A stretch of 64,000 nt of DNA from Trochalopteron elliotii (GCA_024734555.1 JANPWX010000009.1:68025-132024), one strand, 5' to 3'. Shown: positions 1-13,479, counted from the stretch's first letter. Made by a program: numbers and translations. Notes: generated by a model not told the origin, from the letters alone.

Positions 1-48
<48 letters not shown>
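1..48. repeat. (AT)n microsatellite
   Basis: The window opens with 24 uninterrupted AT dinucleotides, and the array may continue to the left of the window. It directly abuts the 5'-truncated end of a CR1 copy, so the LINE either inserted beside it or the array grew at the junction. Confidence 0.97.
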
Positions 49-50
<2 letters not shown>

Positions 51-647
51 TGGGCTGCATCAGAAGGAGTGTGGGCAGCAAGTCAAGGGAGATGATTCTC
101 TCCCTTGACTGTGCTCTCATGAAACCTCACCTGTAGTACTGCATCCAGCTCTGGTGCCACAGCATAAGAAAGACACGGAACTGTTGGAGCGAATCCAACG
201 GAAGGTCACAAAGTTGATAAGGGCACTAGTGCAACTCCTCTTTGAAGACAGGCTGAGAAAGTTGGGGCTGTTCAGACTGGAGAAGAGAGTGGAGGTCTCA
301 TAGCAGCCTTCCAGTATCTGAAGGGGCCCTACAAGGAAGCTGGGGAGGGACCCTCCATCAGGAACTGCAGTGATAGGATGAGAAGTAATGAGTTCAAACT
401 GAAAGACAGGAAATTTAGGTTGGATATTAGAAAGAAATTCCTTACTGTGAGGATGGTGAAGCACTAGAACAGGTTTCCCAGAGAACTTACTGACGCACCA
501 TCCCTGGCAGTTTTCAAGGCCACATTGGATAGGACTTTGAGCAGCCTGGTCTGTGGAAGTTGTCCCTGCCCATGGTAGGAAGTTTGGAACCAAATGAACT
601 TCAGGGCCCTTTCCAACCCAAACCATTCTATGATTCTATGATTCTGT
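49..647 (+). mobile_element. CR1 LINE, 5'-truncated, 3' end
   Basis: This is the 3' part of an avian chicken-repeat-1 retrotransposon in sense orientation. The end of ORF2 is recognisable in the phrases for 'cctgggctgcatca', 'cacctgtagtactgcatccagctctgg' and 'ggctgttcagactggagaagag', followed by the 3' UTR with 'ccctgcccatgg' and 'ccctttccaacccaaaccattc'. It ends in the family-typical repeated octamer (ATTCTATG) near 629-647. CR1 moves by target-primed reverse transcription and usually leaves short 5'-truncated copies like this one. Many substitutions and broken frames show that it is inactive. Open frames on either strand in this stretch are repeat noise. Confidence 0.95.
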
Positions 648-3600
648 TTTATGAAAATACTACATTCTTACTTAAAACAGACAGTGCTTTAGCCAGTGTA
701 AAGGGCTGCGAGGGAATACATTTTAAGTGCATTACGCAGTATACTTTTCACCTAGGTGGTTTTCCCATTGCTAATATTGTACAGAAGTTATTTATACCTG
801 AAATTGGGCAACTGAAATTAGAAGTGGTGCAATTCACAGTAAGGGTGTATTTGGTTTGAATCATGAAGCCATTTTAAAAGGCTTTCCCTGCACAGTCAAG
901 TTATTGTGTAGTGCAGATACGCTTGGCACTTCTGGAGTTGAAAGCCTGCCCATATTTTTACATCTCCAGCAGCTACAGAAAAGCCAAAGGACTAATCCTG
1001 AGCCTGTGTTACTGGTGTAATGTTAGCTCTCTGAGTGAGATGTCTTTTGCTGGTAACTCATATTCCTGACTGGAACTCATACCATATTCAGCAGAGTTAC
1101 CGAGGCTTCGCTATAGGATATTATGGAGCTACCTGACTGTAGGACGTCTTCATTATTATTGTTTGATTGTAAAGCATGCACACACTGCAATAGCTCATTT
1201 TGATAAAATTACTGAATTTATTTGTTCTTCTTATCTGAGTAAGTGTTGTAGAGTAGATCTGGCTGGATCTCTTCCAGCTAGGCCAGACTTCAACCTCTTG
1301 CTCTCTGCCAATATACAGTCTACAAGTGTTCAGATTCCTAATACTTAGATAAATACTGGAATGCATACCTTTTCTTTTCCATTCTCCTTTCTCTATATAA
1401 AAAATGAAAGTCTTCTCCAAGGGCTAAGAAATTTGCCTATGTGTGGGACAAGGATTCAAATGTGTTGCTTAGTTAGATCAACCTCACAAATCACACTGTT
1501 GGGCCCATCCAGACTGGAATCTGAGGAATTTTCTCAGGTTCTGTATAAACTTCCTGCCAGATGGTGTGGAAAGTTTGGATAGTGTGTGGGATTGACAGTT
1601 TATTTGAGAGGTAGATTAAAGTGATAATGGTATGTGCTATAGGGTTTTCTGGTATTTTTGAACAGCTCTCAGGAAAGTTTATATGCTTCATTTAATGTTG
1701 TTAAAAAAGATCTCTCCTCTAATTCCTTAGTTTTTCCATTTTTATCATCAACTTTTTTAATCCAGAGGAGGCAACAATATGTTTATCCCTTTTTTTTTCC
1801 AAGAAAAGGGGCAGAAGTAAAATGTAATTTAATGCTTACACAAATTAGCAATTTAACCACAGTGTCATAATATTTTATTTGTGTAATTGTTACTCAACTC
1901 CTATTTTCAAGAAAAAAAATAGGTAAAATGTATTTAGGTAATTTCCATACTTCATAGAAAAATTTTTAAGCTCCTGCAGCAAAACTCTCCTCTCCTCAGT
2001 GGAAATAAAATTTTTGTGAGTAAGGATCCTCCTTGAAAATAATAATAATGTAATATTTTTTCAAGAATAGTGCCATTATCCAGTTAATGTTTTAGTTACA
2101 GCATGCATGGCAAAAAGGGAAAGACTTTACTGTTGTTTTGTCAGCCATGGTATTAATAGGGCATTTCAGCTTTGCTTAATCACTTTCTATGAGCTGTTGT
2201 TGAAACTTCCAGTCTGAGGATCATCTTTGGTGTTACTCCATATTCAGTATGTCATGAGATGGAATATCATCTCAAGGTAAAGACTGTTTAAAACCTGGGG
2301 TCTGACTCCATGATGTCTCAGTCTTCCATGGCCTCTGGATATTCTGTCTTTGTCCCTCTATTGCTCTGACACAGAAAGGAATGGCAGATGTGTTACACAA
2401 TTATACAATTTAAAAATTTCTTAAGCACCTGCAGGCTGTTCAGTGACTATAACACACCTATCCATAGGCTGGCATTGCCTTTGGTCAAGATACCACTTAG
2501 TCATGTGCCTATTCTTAATGGAGTTTGGGATCCTGCCTTATTTTACACTGTGTGTCCCTTGATTACAGCAAATTTATCCTCCTATTCCTTTAAGCTGTTT
2601 CAATTATTTATTAATCTGTGTATTGCTTTAAAGAGCTTAGCAATAGCCTGCATGAATACCCAGTATAATTTTCTCCTGTAACAAAGCTGCCAAATCCTTG
2701 CAATATATTGCCCAACCATCACCCTGCTCTGCCCAGCTAGCTCATGGCCTTTCAGCATCCAGGCAGCCACTGTAATCCAGGCTGCCTCTCCAAAACCAGA
2801 GACACTGGGATCATCCCTACACAACACTTCAGCTTTAGAATTTGAGAAATAGCATTTATCATTATAATTTAACATTAGCATTTAATAGAATTTTGTTTAT
2901 CTAAGGGGGCATTATTATTTCAGTATTATAGAATATAACACTTGTTAGACAAACAGAATAACGGGAACATCTGCTTAAACAATTTCCACATCTAAGAGCT
3001 CTTGAAAAATGGCATGACTTTCTCTCTAAGTGAATTCCTTCCATACCGTTGACATCCTGAAGAAAATCCTCAGTTATTATTACTGTTCTTGCAGTTATTT
3101 CCCTAGGATATCCCAGTTCTGGATCAGGACCCTGAGTAAGTGGAACTTGATCTGTTGGGAGAGTCTGACCCTGCACTTTGAGAAGTAGATTTAATTTGTA
3201 CTAGAAATAAATTTGTGTTCCTTATACAGACCCCAAGTCTGTATAATGAATAGTTCTTGTGCCCTGTCTCTCTTAAACAGGCCACAGCCCTTACGAATTT
3301 TGTCTCCTTCCCTACACTAGCCAGCATCACACCTCACTTCTCCCAGGCAGGACATAGCCACTCTCCTCCCTTTTCCCCTGCTCTCCCTTCCACTATCTTC
3401 TATAGCACATGCCATCAAACAGGACAGACCCTTACAGTCCTTTTCCTTCCTCTCTACACTGGGACCAGCTCTCCCAACCAGACCTCCACGCCTCTGTTCT
3501 CCCTTTCAGGCCCATAACTTTCTCTCAGTTAAATGTGATCTGGGTTTAATTCTATTACAAAACTCCAACCCCTTATTTGATTAATTCTGGTTACGCAAAA

Positions 3601-6600
3601 AGAGGAGAGAGGCTTCTGGGTGTAAAGCCTTTATTATACACAGTAGAGTGGAGAGTAAAGGAATACATTAAAATGCTCACCAAGGTCATGAAAAGGCTGT
3701 GTTTTGCCACCTTCCCCCAGTAAGGTCCCAGGGCTGTTGCACTATTTCTTGTCTAGCTAAGACAAGTTTGTGCATCCTTCTGAACTTTGACTACATTAAA
3801 ATAATGGGATAAGAATTTAGAAATTAGAAATAGCTTTCCATACCTTTTATTGAAAAAAATCTTGTGATTCATTTGGGAAATGACAACATGACACTTTTAT
3901 CCTGGTCTGCTCTGGAAAGACATAGATTGAGATCAGAGTTTTCTACTTCCCTTTTCCTGAACTGTTTGTGGATCAGGCTGTGAGAAAATTGTGCTGCAGA
4001 GAATTGCTCAAGAAAATTTCAGTTAAACCAGACTATCTTCAGCTGTCAAGCTGAAGGAAAGGAGCTGAAGAAGCTTAGGTCTTGAGTCTTTGTGCTCCAG
4101 ATTTTTTTCTGCCAACCCATTTGCACAGAGGTTACCCCAGCTCTGCCCTTTAACCATGCTCTACAAACGTACACAGCCCCACTCCCAAACTTTTCCACAG
4201 AAACCTGAATACTGTCCCCTAGATGGCACCTAGCACTACCTCCACACAAAGCCACCCAGTCCTCTAGGCAGCCAAAACATTCCAAGAGCTGGAGCAGCTT
4301 TGCAGTTGCCTGCACAGCACAGTTGAGTTGGCATGAGTTAAAGTAGAGGTGGGTTTGAAGGAAGGTTGGATGTCAGTGTGGCATTTACTAAGCAATCAGG
4401 TCCTCACTGGGAGAAAAGAAGATAAAGACTGTGATTAGAGACAGAGAGATGCTGCTTGGAAGATGAGGAAAATGAGTGAACTCGCAGAGTGGAAAATCTT
4501 GTGGTTCCCGTGCTTCCTCCTCGATTTGGGTGCTGCAAATAATCCACATGTTTGGGACATGGTGAAGCACATTGTCACCTCAGCGTGTTACCTGAAGCCT
4601 GCAGGCAGCCTGGAACTCTAGCTCAGAGTTGTGCCAACCTCTCCATTCTTACAAAGGTGTTCTCTCTCACACTTTCAGCGATTCTGGCACATGGAGAGTG
4701 AGTGCTCCATTATGCTCCATGTGGCTTTTCATTTTACTTTCTTCATAGCAATATCCAAGCGCAAGTCTGAAGTGATAGATCTGCTATTTGCCACTAACAG
4801 CTCAGCCTCATGGCTCTCTTGGGGAAAATTGTGCATTTGGAGCACTGCTTTGTTTTAATAGGTTTTGGTTTTCTTTTAATAGGGTCTTGTTTCTGTTTTA
4901 TACATAAATAAAACAAACATGCATGTATTTGTATGTATAAACCTATGTAAATGTACTTAAAGTTTGGGGTTTTTTTTTTCCAGAGAAGGCAAGGCTCAAG
5001 AGGAATGTCTCTTTTGAAAGGCAGGGAGGATAATATTTAAGGTGGCTCTCCGTGGATGCAAGAGTTCATTCTTTAGCCTGAGGCTCTGTCCTGAAGATGA
5101 TATTGATAGGTGGACTTTATCCTCACAGTAGAAATTGTCACCTTATCTTAGGAATGGAGTTTTAACGGCGCTCTTTATGTCTTATACAAATGCATGACTA
5201 ACTGTGCTATTTCTCCCACCTGCCTTTCAACATCAAAACCCCCAGAATTACTGTTAAAAAGTCTAGGTCCTTGATAACTATCATCAGCTGGGATGCTGCA
5301 AGTGGTAAAAAAGTTATCAGCAAGCTCCATCAGTAGGCTGAAATTGACTTCAGTATCAGTTGAATGAATTCCTGAAAGAAAAAAAAGAAAAAAAGCAGGT
5401 TTGCAATTGCATAAACTACCTAAGAGTGAGGTTACTGTAATATATTGAAAGAATAGTTTCCTATCTGCCCTCATACATGGTAATTAACCTATATGAGGCC
5501 AGAACTATGTATTATACATGAGCTGAGAGCATCCAAGCTCTTTATAGACTAGGCAACTTACCTACTTGTATAGGGCTGTGCTTTGGATTTGTGCTGAACG
5601 TGGCGTTGATAATACAGAGATTTTTATTTTTGTTATTGCTGAGCAGGGTTCACACAGAGCCAAGGCCTTTTCTGCTTTTTCTACTGCCATGCTGGCAAGG
5701 ATGCTGGGGGTGAAAGGGAGGCTGGGAAGAGAAACAGACAGGACAGGTGACCCAAACTGGCCACAGGGATATTCCAGACTGTATGACATCATGCTCAGAA
5801 TATAAAGTGGGGGGAAGAAGGAGGAAGGAGGGGATATTTGAAGTGATGGAGTTTGTCTTCCCAAATAACAACTGCATGTGATGGGGCCCTGGTCTCCTGG
5901 AGATGGCTGAACACCTGCCTGCCCATGAGAAGCAGGGAATTAATGCTTTGCTATGCCTTGCTTGTTTGCATGGCTTTTGCTTTCCCTATTAACCTATCTT
6001 TACCACAACCCATGAATTTTCAAGCTTTCACCCTTCTAATTTTCTCCTGAATCCAGCTGGTGGGGGAGTGAGTGAGCAGCTGCCTGGGGCTTGATTGCTG
6101 GCTGGGCTTAAACCACCACACTGCTTTATAAGCAGTCATGCAGCACCTCTGAGTATAGACTTCAAAGTCCTCCATTTTAAACAAGTCTTACAATCTGCAA
6201 TTGCAATATACTGCTGCAAAATATCTCTACCATGCTCTGTATTACTTCTGTGGCCACTCATTCCTCAGTAGGCTCTGAAAGGACAATTCAAACAAGTTTT
6301 GTTTAGTTTTTCTTCATACTTCTTCAGCACAATAAAATGCCTTCTTACCAGGTTAGCAAGCACTCCCTGCTCTTCTGGTATTAATAACATTCCCTATTCA
6401 ATTCCTGTGATCTCTGTCAATCTCCAGCTTTGCGATCATACTCAGAGACCTTTTCACAATTCCTGGCTAGGGTACTGCTTTCCCTCCCCATGGAAGTTAT
6501 ATTGTGTACATAGGATTCTGTGACACAAAATATAGATGTTAACACTTTTATCTGCACTGTAGATGAAGCTGCAGATCTGACCCAGACCAGGTGAACTAAC

Positions 6601-7989
6601 TATAATGTTAAAATTGCTTATCATTATCTACAAAAGGAAATGTGAAATTACAGGATTCATAATTCACATTACCCAGGAAGGACATACAAAATGGATGCAA
6701 TGTGAAATAATCACATTTTATTCCTTTATGCATAAGAGATATGTTTTAGAAATACTTTGACTTTTAGATAGGCCATTTTGTATACTGTGTTTAGTACAGT
6801 GAATGAAAAGCAAAAGGTGGCATCTCTGGATCTCTGAAGTTCTGAGGAGAAATGATATGGAGAAGCTCTGCTAGCTTGGGTAAGCTCCAATTACTTGGAT
6901 ACTCAATCTTGATAGGAATTAAGATACAAACTGATGTGAAAGAAACATATAGTGTGCCTTCGTATCTGCTTTTCTATCCTTCTGTGGAATCCTTTTTCCT
7001 TACACTACCTCCCTTAAACCCCAAGCTATGCTCTCAAGCTCCATGCAAATGTGTTGCCAGACTCTGTATTGCCCCATGGTTGATGGGGTTTGGGAACAGG
7101 AGGGGGCAATCAGAGCCAGCCAGCTTACTCCTACAGTAGCACACAGGCAATTTCTTAAAAATATTAATAAATGTGCAGTTTCCTCTGGTTCTAAGAAGAG
7201 TACATGGAAGTGAACAAAGAAGGACTAAAGTCACAGAGGTACATGTGGCTCTGTACACAAAAAGGAGTAGATGAATGGTGAAGCCCTTTCATTCATAGGG
7301 ATGAATCTCCTTAGACACACAAAATATGGACTATATTTAGTATTCCACACTGAGGAGTGACACCTTAGGTCTGAGGCCAACTTCAACCCCCTGTTTTATT
7401 TTAAAAACTGTGATTGTGTGGTATCAGCTGGCACTATCCCCTCTAGATGTGTGTATGCACAGGGGGAGAGGCCCTGAGCATGCAGAGATGGTTTAGGCTG
7501 TGTCTCCCAAAGGGGCAGGTGCTGCACAGACACCTGCGTCAGCCGGTGTCAAAGGATCCCAATGTTTTTAGGGATGCATTTGAGGCCAGACAGGGCCATG
7601 CAACCTCTGCCCAGCCCAGAACACCTTTATGTTAGGGAAGACCAGAAGGCTGCTGTGCTGTGGGGGAGAGCAGAGCTTGCTGGAGGTGCTTTACAACTCT
7701 CCCAGGATGTTTCTGTGATTTCAACAAATCTAGCTGCCTCCAGCACAGCCCCACTGCATCCAGCTGCATGTTTGCATGCTGGCCCACAACAAGATGAGCC
7801 ACATTTTTATGTTTTCCTTGAGTTATACAGTGTTATGAAACCCATTTAGATTTTGGAAGAGGCCATGGACTTCCTGGAGATCTGGAGTAAGGAAAAAGCC
7901 CAATTACACCTTAACGACAGATTTGCATCTGCAAAACACTCAGGTGCAGATCAAAGAGAGTGAAGAAGAGGCATCAGACGTGCCAATGC
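648..7989. other. intergenic DNA, no gene seen
   Basis: AT-rich unique-looking sequence. Every open frame is short (100 codons or fewer), overlaps others in different frames and resembles no family I recognise. Between about 3275 and 3520 there is a pyrimidine-rich patch containing two imperfect copies of a segment starting 'aaacagg..cag.cccttac', 142 bases apart. No tRNA, rRNA or snRNA signature was noticed. Confidence 0.7.
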
Positions 7990-8021
<32 letters not shown>

Positions 8022-8024
8022 GGG
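7990..8024. repeat. homopurine tract A24-G11
   Basis: Twenty-four A residues are followed directly by eleven G residues, and the following bases (AAAGAATAAGAGAAA) are also nearly all purine. No poly(A) signal or recognisable retroelement precedes it, so I call it a simple purine tract. Its exact length may be a sequencing artefact. Confidence 0.9.
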
Positions 8025-10379
8025 AAAGAATAAGAGAAACAAAAAACTGGAAGATATCAACTTTCCCTCTGTCAGTGCATCTCCTGTGCAACTGAAGGCA
8101 GCACCTGCCTTCACAAGCTGGGCAGATCCTGCACTGCAAACCATTTGAGGAAATTAATGTCTGTCCTTGAGGGTGCGTCCTTAGCAGAGGCAGCCATACC
8201 TTCACTGTCTGGGGTGCCAGGCAAAAACACACTGGGCCTCTCCGTGGACAGGCACACAGCTTTCCTTCCAGGCAGCACCCAAAGAAAAGCACAGCTGCAA
8301 CAGGCAAGGAGGCCTGGTTTGTATAAACCAATCAAGGAAAAAATGAGCAGAAGATTCAGCATCTTCCACTAGTGAGTCCCAAAGTTAAAGGTAAGCCAAA
8401 GTTAGGGCTTTGGGTACTTGTTTGCACCTGCTTGGTAAATGATGCCCTAGATATGAAGGACAATGTCAGAGACCCTTCTGTTTTCTCCCCCTGGTCTGTG
8501 AAAGCAAGGGGTTCAACACAACATATCAAGTGGCTGAGTCATGAATCAGAAGACTTTAGCAGCAGAGTACAGCAATAAAACATAAAATCAAGCACTTGTC
8601 ATCTCTGAAACAGGGACTTTCCAGAATGGTGGGGAATCTTCATTATTTATGCTACACAATTAAATATTCACCATTTCCTGCTAAATTGAGGTTTATTGAA
8701 GTAAACAATGATGCATAAGGGCAGAACTGGACAAATCCATTTTTAGGTATTAATAATTCAGAACCGTATTTGAAAACAACAGAGGGATATGTACAATACA
8801 TCATAGGGGTTTTTATTATATCCACCCACTACCTATCCACCCACACAGAGATCTGGATACCGTTTCTACTTGGAAACAATATAGCATCATCATCTCTTAG
8901 GCTTGTTTAAGTATACAGATATACAGGATACATTTACAAGAATGCAGTGTTTTTGTTCAGCTGGATGACTCATTCTTTTTCTTGCAACCAAATCAGCCTC
9001 TTATTACTTAAAGTTGGTATTGACAAATATTCATGCTTAGGATAACAGAAACTATGTTTATCAGATTACATGGAAATAGAGAAAACTGGATTCTGCAATG
9101 TGGAAAATATTATTATAGGATAAAGCTCTGTTAGGGAGCTCTCAGTTTTAGTACTACCTTTAAAATCTGAACACTTTTGTTTATCATATTGTCATTATTT
9201 ATCTTGCTGTCACTTAAGGGCATGTAGAAGTTTTATTGCTTTGGGACACATCTGATAAATTCCTTGTGCAACACTGGCTATTATCTGTGTGGTCTGCCTC
9301 TGACACCAGTACAGCCACAGCACAAAGAGCTATGTGGGGTGTGTGGAAAGGGCAAGAGAAGAAAAGGAGAGACAGTGGATGCATCTCTTAGGGATGTATT
9401 TTTACTGCAGTGTAGGATTGTAGTTTTTGTTTAAGGGCTCATACCTTTGCTGCCATTCAACAACTTCAAGATTGATTTAGCTTAAGTTAAGGAGGTTTCT
9501 GCTTGCCCATGGTGCCAAGCAATGCCTGCAGAGACATAAGTATCACTCCTGCCTCATCAGCCTCAGGATCTCTTCATCCCAGCTGCCACCCCCAGGATGT
9601 ACAGGGCTAAGGACAAATTCATGTAAGACTGATTTCAGTTTTCTGGAGGTCAGTCTAGATGATAGACACTGTATAAGAGATTCAACAAGAGATTTAATAA
9701 TATAAGGACTCAAATTCAAGCTGGAGAAAGAAGATGAATTTCCAGCAAGTAAATCCCAGCATAAATCCAAATTAAGCAAAGATAAAAGGTATATTTCAAG
9801 TGAAAGAGGTAAACAACTCAGTCCTTTCAATGAAATAGTTTCAGGTTTATTTAGGTGAAACGAAGATAAGAATTTGCCTGGAAGGAGCTTGCTTTATGTT
9901 ATAGCTATCTGGTTATTTTTTCTGCTGCCCAAACCATCTGTTCCATTGGTGTGTATGTCATCATTCGCACACCCACTGAATGCCAAATTAATCCAAGTCA
10001 CACAGTTTACACCTCCTTTCTGACTTAGACCAAACTATATTTTATTCCAGCATAAAATAGGCATCAGAGCTAAGTTTGCCTCACTCACTTCCAAGGAGGA
10101 AACAGTGAGCTTTGGGACTTATTGTGATCCTTTTAAGAGGACAGACATAAAACACCCAAACTTATGTAACAGGTCCACCACAGCTCATCGGCACTGGACA
10201 ATAATGGATGCACAGCAGAAAAAGGGATAGAGAAACAGAGCAAGGACACAGCCATGCTGCCAGACCCCTCTCTCACACTCCTAAGGTCTGTGGGAAACTC
10301 TGAGTCTCTGTATCCAGGAATTCTCAACAGATTGCCTTTTTGTGAGTCTTTTAAGCCCACAGAGACTTTTTGTGCCCAC
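8025..10379. other. intergenic DNA, no gene seen
   Basis: Ordinary AT-rich sequence with only short random frames. I see no repeat family, RNA gene or coding exon here. Confidence 0.65.
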
Positions 10380-11322
10380 AGCCTCCTGTGGCAATGCGTT
10401 ACACAGCTAAACTGTAGTTTGAAAAGTTACCTCCTTTTGCTTGATTTGAAACTACCTCTACTGATTCCATTTAATGCTATATTGGAAGACAGTGAACACT
10501 TTTTCTCTATCTGCTTCCTTCTAGGCACTTAAGATTATTTAGACAGTTATCATGTGCCCTCCTTGGTTTTCTCTTCTCCCAGACAAAGGTTCCTGATCTT
10601 GTTGACCATTTCTCACACCAACACTCTTCCATATTTTGCAGCATCTTTGGTTTTTTTTCCCACACACTTTTTTAAGCTGGGAGGATGGGGACAGAAGAAC
10701 TCACACCATTTAAGTGCAGTCATACAGTAAATCTGTACAGCAACTTCATGATATTTTCTGATTTGGTCTTAATTTCTTTCCTAATACTTGATTTGCTTTT
10801 TAAAATGCTACTGAGCACTGAGCTGACATTTTCATGGGACTCTCATAATAACCTCAAGATTGCTTTTCCACAGTAGCAACAGCTACTTTGGTGACTATCA
10901 TTGCATATGTATAGTTGGGCTTTTCCTCCCAAGTGCATTACTTTGCATTTATCAATATTGAATTCAACTGCATTTTTATTTCCAAGTCATTCTGCATTAT
11001 GATACCCCTCTGCTCTTAGCAGTTGGCTCTAAATTTACTTCTTTGAATAACTCATTATTATCAGCAAACTTTGTTCCTTTATCTCATCCCACTTTCCAGG
11101 TCACTTAGGCCTAGATCAATCAGTGCATTCCTGTGGGAATACACTGTATATAATATATAATAATAACAACATGTAATGCAGCCCAGTGGGACTCCACTGG
11201 TAATCTTCCTCCAAGGACTTTTATCCTTTGTGTTCTATCCTTTAACCATTTATTTCTCCATGAGAGTACTTTCTTTCTATCTCATTGCAGCATAAGTTCT
11301 TTACTTTCAGGTAAGCTTTGTC
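10380..11322 (-). mobile_element. ancient CR1/L3-like LINE fragment, antisense
   Basis: Read on the plus strand, this stretch follows the reverse complement of old amniote CR1/L3-type elements over nearly 950 bases. Recognisable phrases in order are 'cctcctgtggcaatgcgttacaca', 'ttatcatgtgccctcc', 'tatgtatagttggg', 'gtgcattactttgcattta', 'tcagcaaactttg', 'ccagtgggactccactg' and 'tttaaccatttatttctccatgagag'. The right end corresponds to the decayed C-terminal part of ORF2 and the left end to the 3' UTR. Divergence is far higher than in the CR1 copy at 49-647, and no frame survives. The family match is from memory of consensus sequences; the exact subfamily is not determined. Confidence 0.85.
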
Positions 11323-12062
11323 CCACTAAAAATGAAGCTTAATGATTTTGAAAGGAATTTGAACCTTGGTTGTATCCAAAAGCAAGTGAGTGAGACTCTA
11401 TGGAGACAGAACCAAACTCACTCTTTTTTGTCACCACTCAAAAAATTTTCTCTCTCCCAATGATCATGAAAGGGTGCCTGAGAAAAACTTCTGCTGCATA
11501 AGCCAGCCCTAAGGACATTCACACTCCAACTGAAGATGCACATAGACAACTACAGAAACAAAGACTGCACCTGTTGGCAAAGATCTAGGTTTGTTCTACA
11601 TTTGATTCACTAGGATATACCAGAGCTTCCTGGCAGTAGAGGAGTATGATTATCTGTGCTTTTAGGAGGTGGATTTGTTGACCTGAGTTTATGTCAAGTG
11701 TGAGAGACTGTGGCCTGCAGAGATAAGGTCACTGAAATGTGTGGTTGGGAGACAACTTCTGGAGCTGCTGGCAGATTTGCAGAGCTGGGAGGCAAACAGT
11801 AATAATGGCCTTGGGAAGAAAGGGCAGTGGAGGCAATTACTGAGTGAGACATTTCACAAGGCAGTTCTGCACTGAATGCCAGAGCATTAGCGGTTTAGTG
11901 TTAGGGGCGGTCAAACTAATAGCAGCAAAATATATTTAAAAACAGGAATTGTGAAACTAAAGGGCAAATACATAACTGCCACTAGGACTCTTTGTTACAA
12001 GATAGTGCCAAAATGACAGTTGCATTAAAGTTCAGATTCAGTGCAGACTAAATAAACTGTGG
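11323..12062. other. intergenic DNA, no gene seen
   Basis: Unique-looking sequence between the ancient LINE and the solo LTR, with no open frame worth reporting. Confidence 0.6.
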
Positions 12063-12067
12063 AGTGG

Positions 12068-12585
12068 TGTAGTGGTTTGAAAACAAAATGAGTAAGAGGC
12101 TCCAAGTCAGAAATACAATTTAATAAGAAGAAAAGAAAAAAAGTAAAATAAAATAAAATAAATGCAATAATACAAAAGACCACTGACAGAGTCAGAATAC
12201 AACCTGAGCAGGGTGATGGAAGCAGTGATCCTGTAGAAACGTCTGGTAGGCCTGGTCCTCTGGGAATCCAGTGGGTAAGGGCTGCCTGTACTGTCCCAAA
12301 TCCCAGATTATATCCAGGTGAGAATGATTGGCTCCTCCCCCTGGGCAGAGCATCTCACAATGGGATGATGAGTCATACAGGGGGTCCTTGATGGCCCATT
12401 AAAGAGAGATAACTCCCGGAGGGAGTTACCTATGAGTCATGCAGCAGGCATTTGATGGGCCATTAACAGAAGACACTCCAGAGGAAGGGGGGCCTGGGAG
12501 AACACTGCTCCAACAATTGGATTCATCAGTTCATGAGGATGGTGATAGAATACTTTGTGCACATCCTATACTGCAACCCAGGACA
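12068..12585 (-). mobile_element. solo LTR of an endogenous retrovirus
   Basis: A 518-bp block begins TGTAGTGG and ends CCAGGACA, giving imperfect inverted termini (TGTxxTGG when both are read inward) with canonical TG...CA ends. It is flanked by a perfect 5-bp target-site duplication, AGTGG, at 12,063-12,067 and 12,586-12,590. The minus strand is preferred as sense: it carries CCAAT (12,331-12,327), a TATA-like GGATATAATC (12,315-12,306) and an ATTAAA poly(A) signal (12,124-12,119) in promoter-to-terminator order. An (AAATA)n-type patch lies at about 12,141-12,162. No gag, pol or env sequence adjoins it, so this is the product of LTR-LTR recombination. It resembles passerine ERV LTRs I know, but the family name is not assigned. 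Confidence 0.85.
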
Positions 12586-12590
12586 AGTGG

Positions 12591-13479
12591 CAGGTCTGTT
12601 CTTTGAGATCCTTGGCTGAATAGGCTTCATCTCCTTGACCCCTGGGTGTATCAAAGTTGGCCTTTTAGCTGGGAAGAACCTTAACTCCTCCTCTCTTTCT
12701 GTCTAACTTAAAAATAGGTCCTTCCACTCAAAATATTGATGCACTTAAAATAAAATGTCATCAGAGCATTATAGGATTGAACTCCCTGAACTGGAGCATG
12801 AGTCAGGGAGGGTTAACAGTGAGTAAGGCTGGTGAAGGCTAGCCCACTTCTTGTAAATGAGCCAGCATCTGGAAGAAGCTGTTGTAACCTGCAGTAGAAA
12901 ATTATGACTGAAACATGATGGCTGAAAAGTGGGTTGTAAAGCAGAGACAGCACAGTGCTGAGGCAGGGAGCTGTGGCATGGCTGTGAAATGGCCTCCTGG
13001 GTCATGGCAGCTCAGGGGCAGCTGTAGCTGAGACCACGATGGGTAGAAAGGGAGACACAGCAGTTGTCCCTCAGGTGCAGCACTGAATGGGCAGTGACTA
13101 CCGCTTCTGAACCCAGGAAATGGGGATTTTTTTTGATTCACAGTCTGTGGTTCCCAAGGGAGGTAGTCAGAAGGAAGCTGGAAGCCCGTGGGGGGAAAAG
13201 GTGGGGAATTCCTGCTGCTGGAGCTGCAGGCAGGCATGATGCAGTGCACCTCCCCACTGTGGCACCAATCTCTCCAAAGGCAGGGCTGGGGAGCTGTGCA
13301 ATAAGGCAGCCAAACGTGTGTCTCAAAGAGATGGCTGCTTTAGTGCCACTAGTGAGCTCCTACAGTCAAGCAAGGTCAGGGAGTGCTGAGGGAGAAGGGA
13401 GCAAAAGACCATCAACATGTCCAGATGAGAGAAAAGTCTCTGAGAACAGAAATTTAACAAAAAATCTGGTGACAGGGCC
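12591..13479. other. intergenic DNA, no gene seen
   Basis: Mixed sequence becoming GC-richer towards the right. A plus-strand frame of about 145 codons (13,064-13,501) and a minus-strand frame of similar size overlap each other; neither resembles a known protein and both are explained by high GC content. Confidence 0.55.

Noticed and set aside
117..626. 169-codon minus-strand frame
   Set aside because: It is antisense to a CR1 element and has no protein similarity.
2388..2681. Hydrophobic 97-codon frame that could suggest a receptor fragment
   Set aside because: No family motif; AT-rich random frames often look hydrophobic.
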